From Desulfobulbaceae bacterium (GTDB lineage Bacteria; Desulfobacterota; Desulfobulbia; Desulfobulbales; SURF-16), in the NCBI GenBank assembly GCA_020444175.1, contig JAHLLM010000004.1, forward strand, positions 77,399-141,398: a stretch of 64,000 bases of DNA. Direction: 5' to 3'. Below, in pieces: positions 8,569-17,081 of the stretch (position 1 is the stretch's first letter; the number at the start of each line of letters is the position of its first letter). The translations under genes were made by a program, and so were the position numbers. Under the pieces are notes generated by a model. The model had not been told where the DNA came from and ran no database searches. It saw nothing but the letters and a program-made list of their open reading frames with translations.

Positions 8569-8820
8569 ATGATGAATAAAGAAGAATTATGCAAAAAAAT
8601 TACAGAGGTTTTTCCGGATATCGGGGCCTGTGGAATTGATGTCAATGTGGGGTTTGATGCAGATAATGAAGCCTGGATTGTTGATCTGATTAAAGATAAC
8701 CATCACCTGACAACGTTTCTCGAAATTCCGGAAGCAGATGAATGTATGGCGGGAAAACAGTGCGTTTCCCTCGGATTGCAGATTGCCCAGCTGCGAAGAA
8801 ACCTGGGACTTATTCATTAG
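8569..8820 (+). CDS. Small conserved-type protein with four cysteines, function unknown
   Basis: 83 aa, no signal peptide, acidic. Cysteines at 8, 21, 59 and 65 (GACG and DECMAGKQC contexts) suggest metal binding or redox sensitivity, but no named family is certain. Similar short proteins with ITEVFPDIGACGIDV and CMAGKQCVSLGLQI-like blocks seem, from memory, to recur in sulfate reducers. It has its own strong promoter and SD (GAGGTGCTACT before ATG) and a strong terminator right after the stop, so it is expressed alone. ATG at 8572 is an equally possible start. Confidence 0.75.
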   Translation: MMNKEELCKKITEVFPDIGACGIDVNVGFDADNEAWIVDLIKDNHHLTTFLEIPEADECMAGKQCVSLGLQIAQLRRNLGLIH

Positions 8821-8880
8821 TTGGTGTCCGTCCGCAAAAGGCCCTGTTTCCGGACAGGCACTCGTCACAATGGACAGCTG

Positions 8881-8907
8881 AAAAAAGAGGGGGAACCCCT
8901 CTTTTTT
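8881..8907. terminator. Bidirectional rho-independent terminator
   Basis: AAAAAAGAGGGG, GAA loop region, CCCCTCTTTTTT: a 12-bp stem with A- and T-tracts on both sides. It serves the small plus-strand gene and the end of the minus-strand signalling operon, whose last stop codon (8907-8909) touches it. Confidence 0.9.
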
Positions 8908-10688
8908 CAGTCAACCCTCATCAACTGGAAGGCGCCCAGCTGAGGTATTCCTCCCTGGGTATTTCTTTCCCCCTCAAGAACAGCAAGCACGTCTCCGGGA
9001 ATCAGGTAGCCCAGTTTTTTTGCCTCTTCCCTGGCTCTCAGGACAATTTGATCCCGGGTCAGGTTGTCTCTGATGATAATTGGAGAAATATTCTTGTAGA
9101 TGGACGAATGGCGGGCAACATGCAGTGAGTTGGTGACAAGGAGGGTGGGAACCGAGCGGTTCCATTTTGACAGATGGGTATAGATGAGCCCTTTGAGGTC
9201 GATGACCATGAGTGCTGCAGCTCCTTCCTGGCTTGCTGCAGCAAGCAGGGCCGGATTAAATCCTTGATGACTGCTCAGGTGCTCACAGTGATTTTTGGGC
9301 GGATCGGCGTGTTCTTCTTCTTCGCTGATGATTGAAGACATGGTGCGAACAACGTTGACCGGGTCTACACCCACGGCGCTTTCGCCTGAAAGCATGACCG
9401 CATCTGTTCCTTCTCTTATGGCGACACTGACGTCAGTGACTTCCGCCCGTGTCGGCCGATAGTTGAAAGTCATGCTGTCCAGCATCTGGGTGGCGGTTAT
9501 TACAGGAGTATTTGCCTGCCAGCAGCGTCTTATGATTTCTCGTTGGACGCGCGGGACTGTTGAGGCAGGAAGTTCCACCCCCATATCTCCTCGAGCTATC
9601 ATGACAGCATCTGTTACTTCAATGATTTTGTCTATGTTTTCAACTGCTTCAGGCTTTTCTATTTTAGCGACAACCTTCAGGTTGCGTTTCCCCTGATTTA
9701 TAAGTTCTTTGATCTGCAGTATGTCGTCGGCTGATCGGACAAATGACAATGCAACAAAGTCGATGGAACGTTCCTGTCCCCAGGCAAGGTCCTGTTTGTC
9801 TTTTGCCGTAATGCTGGGCAGGGAAAGAGGAGTCGCAGGAAGATTTATACCTTTACTGGACTTCAGAGTTCCTCCGACAACAACCTTGCAGAGCACTTCG
9901 CTCTGGCCCTCTTTTTCGACAATGAGTTCTAGGAGTCCGTCATCAAGAAGAAGAGGGTCTCCGGCCCGTAAATCGGGCAGAATGTCTGGAGTGATCGTTG
10001 AAAATCGTTCGTCTGTACCCTCTATTGGTTCGGCCTGGATAATGATTTTTCTGCCGGCAACAAGGCTGACGGCACCGTTGCTCATCGGTCCTGTTCTGAT
10101 TTTAGGGCCGCAGAGATCCATGAGAATGGCAATGGGTCTGGACCATTTTTCCTCAGCCTGCCGGACGGCATTGAGCCTTTTTTCGTGCTCTTCGTATGTT
10201 CCGTGGGAAAAGTTCAGACGTGCGATGTCCATGCCGGCAAGTATCATCTGACCTAAAATTTCCGGAGACTCTGAGGCCGGTCCAACAGTGCAGATGATTC
10301 TTGCCATCTTTTTGAGGTTAATGTTGACTGATCTTTTCACTCGTTCGATGAGTTCCTTGAGCCTGGAGGGATGAATTGGTTTTGGAAGAAAACCAATGAC
10401 ATTGCTGAACATGGATAGACGTGAACTTATATCTGTTTCCTCGAGACTTCCTGACATGACAATGATTGGGCACTGGGGGCAGACGACTTTCATGGCCTCA
10501 ATGAATTTAAAGCCGTCCCATTGGGGCATGACAATGTCGGTAAGTACCAGGTCGTAATGCCGGGAAGTCGCTTTGTGGAATCCCTGCTGTCCATTTTCCA
10601 CAGCATCAACCCTGTGGCCCATTTTTTTGAGTTGCGCCTGAAGGAGTGTGCTGATGACCGGAGAATCGTCGAGGAGAAGGATTTCCAT
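8907..10688 (-). CDS. Response-regulator receiver domain fused to full-length pyruvate kinase
   Basis: 593 aa. Residues 1-120 are a complete REC domain: acidic pair D7/D8, phospho-acceptor D51 in LVLTDIVMP, S81 in IVMSGS, K103 in LPKPI. From about 127 it is a pyruvate kinase of roughly 465 aa, the normal full length. R157 and N159 (IARLNFSHG), D191, AKIEKPE with K342 and E344, D368 in RGDMGVE and T400 in TATQML match the catalytic and PEP/metal-binding residues. The phosphate loop DLCGPKIRTG has Lys where K+-dependent enzymes have Glu and Leu where they have Thr, the pattern of K+-independent kinases. Reaction: PEP + ADP to pyruvate + ATP. It is the last gene of the signalling operon, 36 nt after a hybrid kinase. 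Phosphorylation control of activity is inferred. Confidence 0.93.
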   Translation of the reverse strand: MEILLLDDSPVISTLLQAQLKKMGHRVDAVENGQQGFHKATSRHYDLVLTDIVMPQWDGFKFIEAMKVVCPQCPIIVMSGSLEETDISSRLSMFSNVIGFLPKPIHPSRLKELIERVKRSVNINLKKMARIICTVGPASESPEILGQMILAGMDIARLNFSHGTYEEHEKRLNAVRQAEEKWSRPIAILMDLCGPKIRTGPMSNGAVSLVAGRKIIIQAEPIEGTDERFSTITPDILPDLRAGDPLLLDDGLLELIVEKEGQSEVLCKVVVGGTLKSSKGINLPATPLSLPSITAKDKQDLAWGQERSIDFVALSFVRSADDILQIKELINQGKRNLKVVAKIEKPEAVENIDKIIEVTDAVMIARGDMGVELPASTVPRVQREIIRRCWQANTPVITATQMLDSMTFNYRPTRAEVTDVSVAIREGTDAVMLSGESAVGVDPVNVVRTMSSIISEEEEHADPPKNHCEHLSSHQGFNPALLAAASQEGAAALMVIDLKGLIYTHLSKWNRSVPTLLVTNSLHVARHSSIYKNISPIIIRDNLTRDQIVLRAREEAKKLGYLIPGDVLAVLEGERNTQGGIPQLGAFQLMRVD

Positions 10689-10724
10689 GGCTAGACCTTT
10701 AAAGGTTCAATTTGATGAGACATT

Positions 10725-12914
10725 TTACATCAACAGTTTGCACATTGACTCCACTAGTTTATTCATGTCTAGAGGTTTCATGAGAAGATTATAAATGCCG
10801 ATCTTTTTGGCTTTTTGATTATCCAAGCTGTCGCTGTGTCCTGTAAGGATAATTATCGGCATTTTCGGACGGATTTTAAGTATTTTTTGGGCCAGTTCAT
10901 AACCGGTCAGAGCCGGCATTGTCTGGTCAGTAATGATAATATCAAATTTATCAGGATCTTTCCGAAATAATGCCAAGGCTTCAATACTGCTGGTGACCCC
11001 CAATGTATTGCAACCAAGGCGCTCCAGGACATTTTTACCCAATAGTACGTTAAATTCAATATCATCAACAAACAGAACACGGGCACCTAACCATGGTAAC
11101 TCGGTTTGCACTTCACTTTTTTGAACAGGGGTATTGTCGTCTGTAGCAACGGGAAAATAGAGGGTAAATGTCGAGCCCTGACCCTTTTTGCTATGCACGG
11201 TAATGGCCCCTTTATGGCTCTTGACAATACCGAGAACGGTTGCAAGTCCCAGCCCGGTTCCTGAGCCCTTCTTTTTGGTGGTGAAATAGGGGTCAAAAAT
11301 CCTCTCCCGCGTCACTTGGTCCATACCTTGTCCTGAGTCTTTGACTATCAGTCGGATATATTTCCCTGCTGACAGATCCTGGATTTGACCGGCCAACTTT
11401 GGGTCAACGCTGATTTCATCAAGCCTGACCTCTAGGATGCCTTTCTTCTGCCCTATGGCATGGAATGCATTTGTGCAGAGATTCATTATCACCTGATGAA
11501 TTTGGGTAAAATCGGCGATCACCGAACTGCAATCAGGATGAATATCTTGTCGAATTTCCACTGTGGTCGGTAATGAACTTCTCAGGAGTTTCAATGCCTC
11601 TTTGATGACCTGCTGCAGTTTTAATGGCTGCCATTTCTGCTCAGACCTCCTGCTGAAGGTAAGAATCTGTTGCACAAGCTCAGTGGCTCGTTTCCCGGCA
11701 TTTTTTATCTGCTGAGCATCTTTATGTTGCCGGCTTCCCTCTTGCAGATCCATGAGCAACAGGTCGGCAAAGCCGACAATTGCATTCAAGAGATTATTAA
11801 AATCGTGGGCAATGCCGCTTGCCAGGGTGCCGATGGCCTCCATTTTCTGCGTTTGGCGCAGTTGCTGCTCGATTTTTCCCTTTTCAATTTCAGTTTCCTT
11901 TAAGGGCGTGATGTCCTGGGTTGTGCCGATCGACCGAATCGGAGCACCTGTCTCATCATATTCCGTTCTCCACCGTTCATGGAGGTATTTCACCCCGCTT
12001 TCCCTGGTTCCGATGCGATGAATAATATCATATTTCTTTTTATTTTTTACTGAGTCGCGATATGTCCCGTCAACAAGTGCCCTGTCATCCGGATGCACGA
12101 TGTCGAGAAAGGTCTCATACGATGATACTTTACATTTTTCTCTATCAATACCGAATATGTTGTATTGCTCATCAGACCACACTAATTCATTGGTATGGAG
12201 ATTCAATTCCCAATGGCCTATATGGGCAATACTCTGGGCTTCGCGGTGAAGATCTTCTTTTTTTCTTAAGTCCTCTTCTGTCTTAAGGCGTTTTTGTTCC
12301 TGCCGATAACTGTCAAAAATTCGTGCACATGTAACAAGGAGTGGAGAAAGAAATTCTAAAATTTCTTCATCATAACCATTTGGACAGTTGGCAATACCAA
12401 CCAGGCCGATAAGAGTATCGCCAATAGAAAAAGGGATACCGAGAAATGCTTTGAGCGGCGGATGCCCATCTGGAATTCCTCCGGCGCGAGGGTCTGAAGC
12501 TGGAGAATTGGCAATGACAGGCTTGCCGGTCGTCAAAACCCTGCCAAAAAGTGTTTTCAGATTGGAAAACTCCATGCCGTGCGGAGCATTCTGTTCATAG
12601 AATTCCCGAGTTTCACGATTCCAGGCAATATTTGTTATGGCATGGGTTTTTAGGTACGGGTTGCCTTTGTCGGTGTATAACACCTCCCCGATAAAACCAT
12701 ATTCACTGGCTGTTATCAAAAGAAGATCATTTAAAAGGTTGTCGAATAATGTGCGTGTGCTCACATCAGCAATGAATTCGGACTGTGCCCTGTTGATGGC
12801 CAGCAGTAGCTTCTTGCTTTTATTTAATGAGTCACGGGTATTTTTGAGTTCCGCAACATATCGGGACTTCTGTTTATTTTGTCGAGGCATTATCTTTTTG
12901 AATTCCTGAGTCAT
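10725..12914 (-). CDS. Hybrid sensor histidine kinase GAF-PAS-HisKA-HATPase-REC
   Basis: 729 aa, no transmembrane segment. A coiled start is followed by a GAF domain (about 45-205, with FLGIPFSIGDTLIGLVGIAN), a PAS_3 domain (about 225-335, GHWELNLHTNELVWSDE), the H-box GIAHDFNNLLNAIVGFADLL (about 365), an ATPase domain with N-box NLCTNAFHAI and G-boxes KDSGQGM and GSGTGLGLATV, and a C-terminal REC (about 615-729, acceptor Asp in IIITDQTMP). The AHDFNN-type H-box is the NtrB-like class, different from the AHEIRTP-type kinases upstream. Being cytosolic, it should sense an internal signal or one relayed through GAF/PAS. It is adjacent to the REC-pyruvate kinase, its most obvious candidate target. 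Confidence 0.9.
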   Translation of the reverse strand: MTQEFKKIMPRQNKQKSRYVAELKNTRDSLNKSKKLLLAINRAQSEFIADVSTRTLFDNLLNDLLLITASEYGFIGEVLYTDKGNPYLKTHAITNIAWNRETREFYEQNAPHGMEFSNLKTLFGRVLTTGKPVIANSPASDPRAGGIPDGHPPLKAFLGIPFSIGDTLIGLVGIANCPNGYDEEILEFLSPLLVTCARIFDSYRQEQKRLKTEEDLRKKEDLHREAQSIAHIGHWELNLHTNELVWSDEQYNIFGIDREKCKVSSYETFLDIVHPDDRALVDGTYRDSVKNKKKYDIIHRIGTRESGVKYLHERWRTEYDETGAPIRSIGTTQDITPLKETEIEKGKIEQQLRQTQKMEAIGTLASGIAHDFNNLLNAIVGFADLLLMDLQEGSRQHKDAQQIKNAGKRATELVQQILTFSRRSEQKWQPLKLQQVIKEALKLLRSSLPTTVEIRQDIHPDCSSVIADFTQIHQVIMNLCTNAFHAIGQKKGILEVRLDEISVDPKLAGQIQDLSAGKYIRLIVKDSGQGMDQVTRERIFDPYFTTKKKGSGTGLGLATVLGIVKSHKGAITVHSKKGQGSTFTLYFPVATDDNTPVQKSEVQTELPWLGARVLFVDDIEFNVLLGKNVLERLGCNTLGVTSSIEALALFRKDPDKFDIIITDQTMPALTGYELAQKILKIRPKMPIIILTGHSDSLDNQKAKKIGIYNLLMKPLDMNKLVESMCKLLM

Positions 12915-12941
12915 TTATTCAACCATTGTCTGGAGTCAGTC

Positions 12942-15788
12942 TCAAGCTTCACTCGTCCTTACCAGAACCCGTTGTAAGACGGAAAAGATTTCATGCGGTT
13001 GAAAGGGCTTGGTGACATATGCATCCATACCGGCAGCCAGGCATTTCTCACGGTCACCGGCCATGGCATGGGCGGTCATGGCAATGATGGGTGTCTGGCG
13101 CCCTTGCTGCTGTTTGGCCACCTGCATAAGAAGTCCTCGGTACTCTGTGTTTGCTGGGATATTACGTTGTTCACACTGGCGGATATATCGTGTTGCTGCA
13201 ATACCGTCCAGTTTCGGCATCTGCACGTCCATTAAAATGACATCAAAGTTATCTGTGGCAAGCTGTTCAAGGGCCTGCATACCGTTTAAGGCCGTGGTGG
13301 TCTGGTATCCTGCTTTTTCAAGAATAACCTGGGCCAGATCCAGGCTAAACGTGTTATCCTCCACCAGGAGTATTTTTAACAATTGAGGCAGTATAAAGTG
13401 GTTTTCATAACAATCCTGCTTCTTATTTTTCTCGATCGTCAAAACAGGATTTGTTTCAAAAAAAGCAATAAAATAAAAATGAGATCCTTGTCCAGGTTCG
13501 CTGTCAACTTGGATTTCCCCTCCAAGCATTTTCACAAGTCTCTTGCTGATCGCAAGCCCAAGACCGGTGCCGCCAAAACGTCTGGTGATTGAGGTGTCTG
13601 CCTGGGTGAAATTGTCGAAAATTGACTTTTGCGACTCTAAAGAAATTCCTATCCCTGAATCTCTCACGGAAAATTGCAGTTTCAGTTCAGCGTCGTGCTG
13701 AGACACCAATTCAACAGAGAGAGTAACTGTGCCGGCCTCGGTAAATTTGACGGCATTGCCGACAAGATTCATCAGGATTTGATTTAAGCGCAGATCATCA
13801 CCGAGCAGGTTAATCGGTATCTGAGGTGAAATTGCCACAGACAGCTTGAGCCCCTTTTCCTCTATCTCTGCACTGAAGACCTTCAGGATGTCATCACACA
13901 TATTTCTGAGATCAAAGGGTCTCTTTTCCAGGGTAAGCTGTCCTGCCTCTATTTTTGAAAAATCGAGAATATCGTCAATAATTGTCAGCAGTGACTTGGA
14001 CGATTGCTGGACTGCCATGAGATACTTGCGTTGTTCAGGAGACAGTTGCGTATCAAGGGCAAGCCTGTTCATGCCCATGATGACATTGATTGGAGTTCGT
14101 ATCTCATGACTCATATTGGCTAGAAATTCACTCTTGGCCCGACTGGCCCTCTCGGCCTCCTCCTTGGCTTGGGCCAGGCGAATGGCATCATCTTTACGGT
14201 CTGATATGTCCCGCACTATTGCCAGAATATATTCCATGCCGCTGATTATTACGAGTTTCAGGTTGACCTCCACCCAGAAGAGGTTGCCATTGGCGCATTT
14301 TGCATGCCATTCAAAGAGCTGGGGACCTAGGTCTTTCGTCATATGGATAAAATGAATGGCCTCATGCATGCTGTAAGGCGGCTTCCCTTCACTTAGATCT
14401 TCGACTGTCAGGTTCTCAAAATCATCATGAGCGATGCCATACATCCTGCTGGCTTTGTCGTTGGCGTCAAGTATCCTGCCGGTGCCCATTTCATGGAGAA
14501 ACATGGCATCGTTTGCCGTGTTGAAGACGGTACGGTAATTGTCTTCTGAAGCACGGAGGAGTAACTCCGCCTCCTTGGAACTGGAGATGTCGATGGTAAC
14601 ACCGAGCGTGCCCGTTATTGTGCTGCCGTTTAATCCGTAGAGGGGATGAATGGTTAAAAAAGCTGGAAATTGTTTGCCTGATTTTCTGTAGAGAATTGTT
14701 TCTCCGGAAAAGCCCTTTTCCCCTTGGGCGAGACGCTGCTGTATTTCAGGGAATTTTTCAACCTCCTCCGGCTTGTGAAGCATGGCGACCGGCTTACCGA
14801 TGGCCTCCTGAGCGGAAAAACCGAATATTTTTTCAGCTCCGGGGCTGAAACTGGTGATGATGGTATCCTTTCTTTTGAGATCGGTGGTGATAAAAGCAAC
14901 GTTGTCCGCTGCATTATATATGGTCCGCAGTAGCTCTTCACTTTCCTGCAGGGATTTCCGGGTATTGATGAGGTCGGTAATTTCAACCGCAAAGCCTATC
15001 ACTCCTTCTATCTCGCCATTTTGAAGTTGATAGGGCATTTTGTCGGTGCGGAACCATCGTTTCCTGTTGGTCAGGAGAGGTTCAACAATATTGCGTTTGG
15101 CCTTGCCTGTTCTGATGACCTCAAGGTCATCCTGCCAATAGGCCTGGGCAATGGCTTTTTCTTCGGCAAAATCAAAGGCTGAGCGAGTGAGAAGCTCCTC
15201 CTTGCTTCTGTTTACGGCTTTGCAAAGAGCATCGTTGACAAACAGATAGTGGTTTTTGCTGTCCTTGAAAAAGACCAGGGCCGGAAGACTGTCCAGGATA
15301 GTTTCCAGCTGCTTTTCGCTTTGTCTGAGCTTTTCCTCCAGGAACTTTATTGCCGTAAGATCGGTAAGGGTGCCGATCATCCCGATTGTTCTGCCGGCAC
15401 CATCCTGGAGTATCGAGTTGTTCATGTAGCCAGGGAAGGGAGTGCCGTCACGGCGGGCATGCCATATCTCGCCGGAAATTGTACCGTTACGTTGAATGAC
15501 TTGCAGGTTTTCTTCCACATTGGGCAATTGGTCCTCAGTGTGGAAGATGGAAAGGTGCCTGCCGATAACCTCATCGGTTTCAAATCCATGCATCCTGGCA
15601 AAGGCCTGATTGCAGAAAAGCAGGTTGCCCTCCAGATCCGCTGCGGCAATGCCCTCCTGGCATTGCTCGATGATGGCGGTGTACATTTCCTGCTGCTGCT
15701 GTTTTATCTCAAGCTCAGCTATGCGTGCTTCTGCTTTGCGAAGCTTTTCCCGCAGTTCTTCTGCGCTTAAGGAGGTATCAGTAGGCAT
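12942..15788 (-). CDS. Hybrid sensor histidine kinase with four PAS domains
   Basis: 948 aa, cytosolic. Four PAS repeats are readable at about 35-145, 155-270, 285-395 and 410-530, followed by HisKA ([20 protein letters not shown]), HATPase ([29 protein letters not shown]) and a REC domain near 800-940 ([14 protein letters not shown], then [10 protein letters not shown]). The kinase core and REC are very similar to those of the kinase at 19554-22067, implying duplication within the operon. A 183-nt gap with no clear gene separates it from the HD-GYP gene upstream; SD GGA lies before ATG 15788. Confidence 0.9.
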   Translation of the reverse strand: MPTDTSLSAEELREKLRKAEARIAELEIKQQQQEMYTAIIEQCQEGIAAADLEGNLLFCNQAFARMHGFETDEVIGRHLSIFHTEDQLPNVEENLQVIQRNGTISGEIWHARRDGTPFPGYMNNSILQDGAGRTIGMIGTLTDLTAIKFLEEKLRQSEKQLETILDSLPALVFFKDSKNHYLFVNDALCKAVNRSKEELLTRSAFDFAEEKAIAQAYWQDDLEVIRTGKAKRNIVEPLLTNRKRWFRTDKMPYQLQNGEIEGVIGFAVEITDLINTRKSLQESEELLRTIYNAADNVAFITTDLKRKDTIITSFSPGAEKIFGFSAQEAIGKPVAMLHKPEEVEKFPEIQQRLAQGEKGFSGETILYRKSGKQFPAFLTIHPLYGLNGSTITGTLGVTIDISSSKEAELLLRASEDNYRTVFNTANDAMFLHEMGTGRILDANDKASRMYGIAHDDFENLTVEDLSEGKPPYSMHEAIHFIHMTKDLGPQLFEWHAKCANGNLFWVEVNLKLVIISGMEYILAIVRDISDRKDDAIRLAQAKEEAERASRAKSEFLANMSHEIRTPINVIMGMNRLALDTQLSPEQRKYLMAVQQSSKSLLTIIDDILDFSKIEAGQLTLEKRPFDLRNMCDDILKVFSAEIEEKGLKLSVAISPQIPINLLGDDLRLNQILMNLVGNAVKFTEAGTVTLSVELVSQHDAELKLQFSVRDSGIGISLESQKSIFDNFTQADTSITRRFGGTGLGLAISKRLVKMLGGEIQVDSEPGQGSHFYFIAFFETNPVLTIEKNKKQDCYENHFILPQLLKILLVEDNTFSLDLAQVILEKAGYQTTTALNGMQALEQLATDNFDVILMDVQMPKLDGIAATRYIRQCEQRNIPANTEYRGLLMQVAKQQQGRQTPIIAMTAHAMAGDREKCLAAGMDAYVTKPFQPHEIFSVLQRVLVRTSEA

Positions 15789-15971
15789 TTTCTAGAGTCC
15801 TGCATTCGTATCGTGTTGGTAAGGATAAACGTCAGCCTGGGGGAGATTCCTGTATGCTGGTAAGCTGGAATTTGTCGACCAGTACCTTGCCGATAAGTTT
15901 AGCAGAGTTTTCCATAAGGAGTCGCCCATTATTTTAAAATCTTTTACTGCACGCATCAGACTTGAAACAGT

Positions 15972-17081
15972 TCATTGCCTGTCTCTTTCGCTCAACTGGT
16001 AATCTGCGGGAGGAATGTCCTCCTCACCCGACATCTCATCCTTGATTTTCTCAAACTTTTCCAGATTGTGAAGAAAAAGGTCCACCAGTTGGGGGTCAAA
16101 ATGCTTTTCCCTTCCTTCTTGGATAATCTCACAGGCCTTGTCAATGGGATATGGGTCCTTGTATGGTCTCTTGGAGGTCAAGGCGTCAAAGACATCCGTC
16201 AAACCGGCAATTCTTCCTTCCAGGGGGATATCCTCTCCCTTAAGGCCTTTGGGATAGCCTGTGCCATCCCACTTTTCATGGTGGGTCAGGGCAATGTCCC
16301 TGGCTGAAATCATCAGTTCGGTGTCAGAGCCTTCCAGGAGTTTGGCGCCGATAAGTGTATGTTTTTTTATGAATTCAAACTCCGCCTTGTCAAGTTTGCC
16401 TGGTTTGAGCAGGATTTTGTCGGGAATGCCTATTTTACCGATGTCATGCATGGGGCTGGTGTTTAAAAGAAGCTCAGTCCTCTCCTCTGTCATGCCGGAA
16501 AGTTCTCCGAGGAGTGCACACATCCGGCTCATCCTGATAATATGATCCCCTGTTTCATTGTCCCGGTATTCCGCTGCCTGACCGAGCCTGCGGATAATCT
16601 CCAGACGGGTGTTGTGCAGTTCAATGGTGCGCTCCTGCACCTTCTTTTCCAGGATTTGATTGTAAAATCTGACCCTGTTGTGGAGACGCCGGATACGCAG
16701 CATGTTTCTGATCCTGGTCAGGGTTTCAGTCTTGTTGAACGGCTTGGTGAGAAAATCCTGGGCACCTGCAGCCAGAGCCCGCAGGCGTGTTGCTTCATCG
16801 TGCTGGGCGGTTAACACCAGTACAGGGATGTAAGAATCCTGTTCAATATGCTTGAATTGCTCCATCACCTCAAATCCGTTAAGATAAGGCATATTGATGT
16901 CCAGCAGCACCAGATGCGGCCCGTAGGCCTGATAAATTTCTTTAGCATGACGCGGGTCTGTAATGGACAGAATAGATGTATAGCCGGCTGAAGAGATGGT
17001 TTTTTCCAACAGCTCCACACTGGTCGCATTGTCGTCAACAATCAAAATACGGGAGTTGAAGAGGTCGTTTTCGGAAATCAT
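15972..17081 (-). CDS. Response regulator with HD-GYP domain (RpfG-like c-di-GMP phosphodiesterase)
   Basis: 369 aa. REC at about 10-130 (acceptor Asp in LVLLDINMPYLNG, Lys in FLTKPF), then an HD-GYP domain at about 165-345 with SPMHDIGKIGIPD and HHEKWDGTGYPKGLKGEDIP, so both the HD metal site and the GYP signature are intact. The family hydrolyses cyclic di-GMP when its REC domain is engaged. The start ATG overlaps the stop of the hybrid kinase gene (ATGA), which points to that kinase as its cognate donor. It supplies a second-messenger output to the operon. Confidence 0.93.
   Translation of the reverse strand: MISENDLFNSRILIVDDNATSVELLEKTISSAGYTSILSITDPRHAKEIYQAYGPHLVLLDINMPYLNGFEVMEQFKHIEQDSYIPVLVLTAQHDEATRLRALAAGAQDFLTKPFNKTETLTRIRNMLRIRRLHNRVRFYNQILEKKVQERTIELHNTRLEIIRRLGQAAEYRDNETGDHIIRMSRMCALLGELSGMTEERTELLLNTSPMHDIGKIGIPDKILLKPGKLDKAEFEFIKKHTLIGAKLLEGSDTELMISARDIALTHHEKWDGTGYPKGLKGEDIPLEGRIAGLTDVFDALTSKRPYKDPYPIDKACEIIQEGREKHFDPQLVDLFLHNLEKFEKIKDEMSGEEDIPPADYQLSERDRQ

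Noticed and set aside
15789..15971. 27-codon frame with a start near 15900 in the 183-nt gap before the HD-GYP gene
   Set aside because: Too short to support, with no family resemblance; treated as intercistronic leader.
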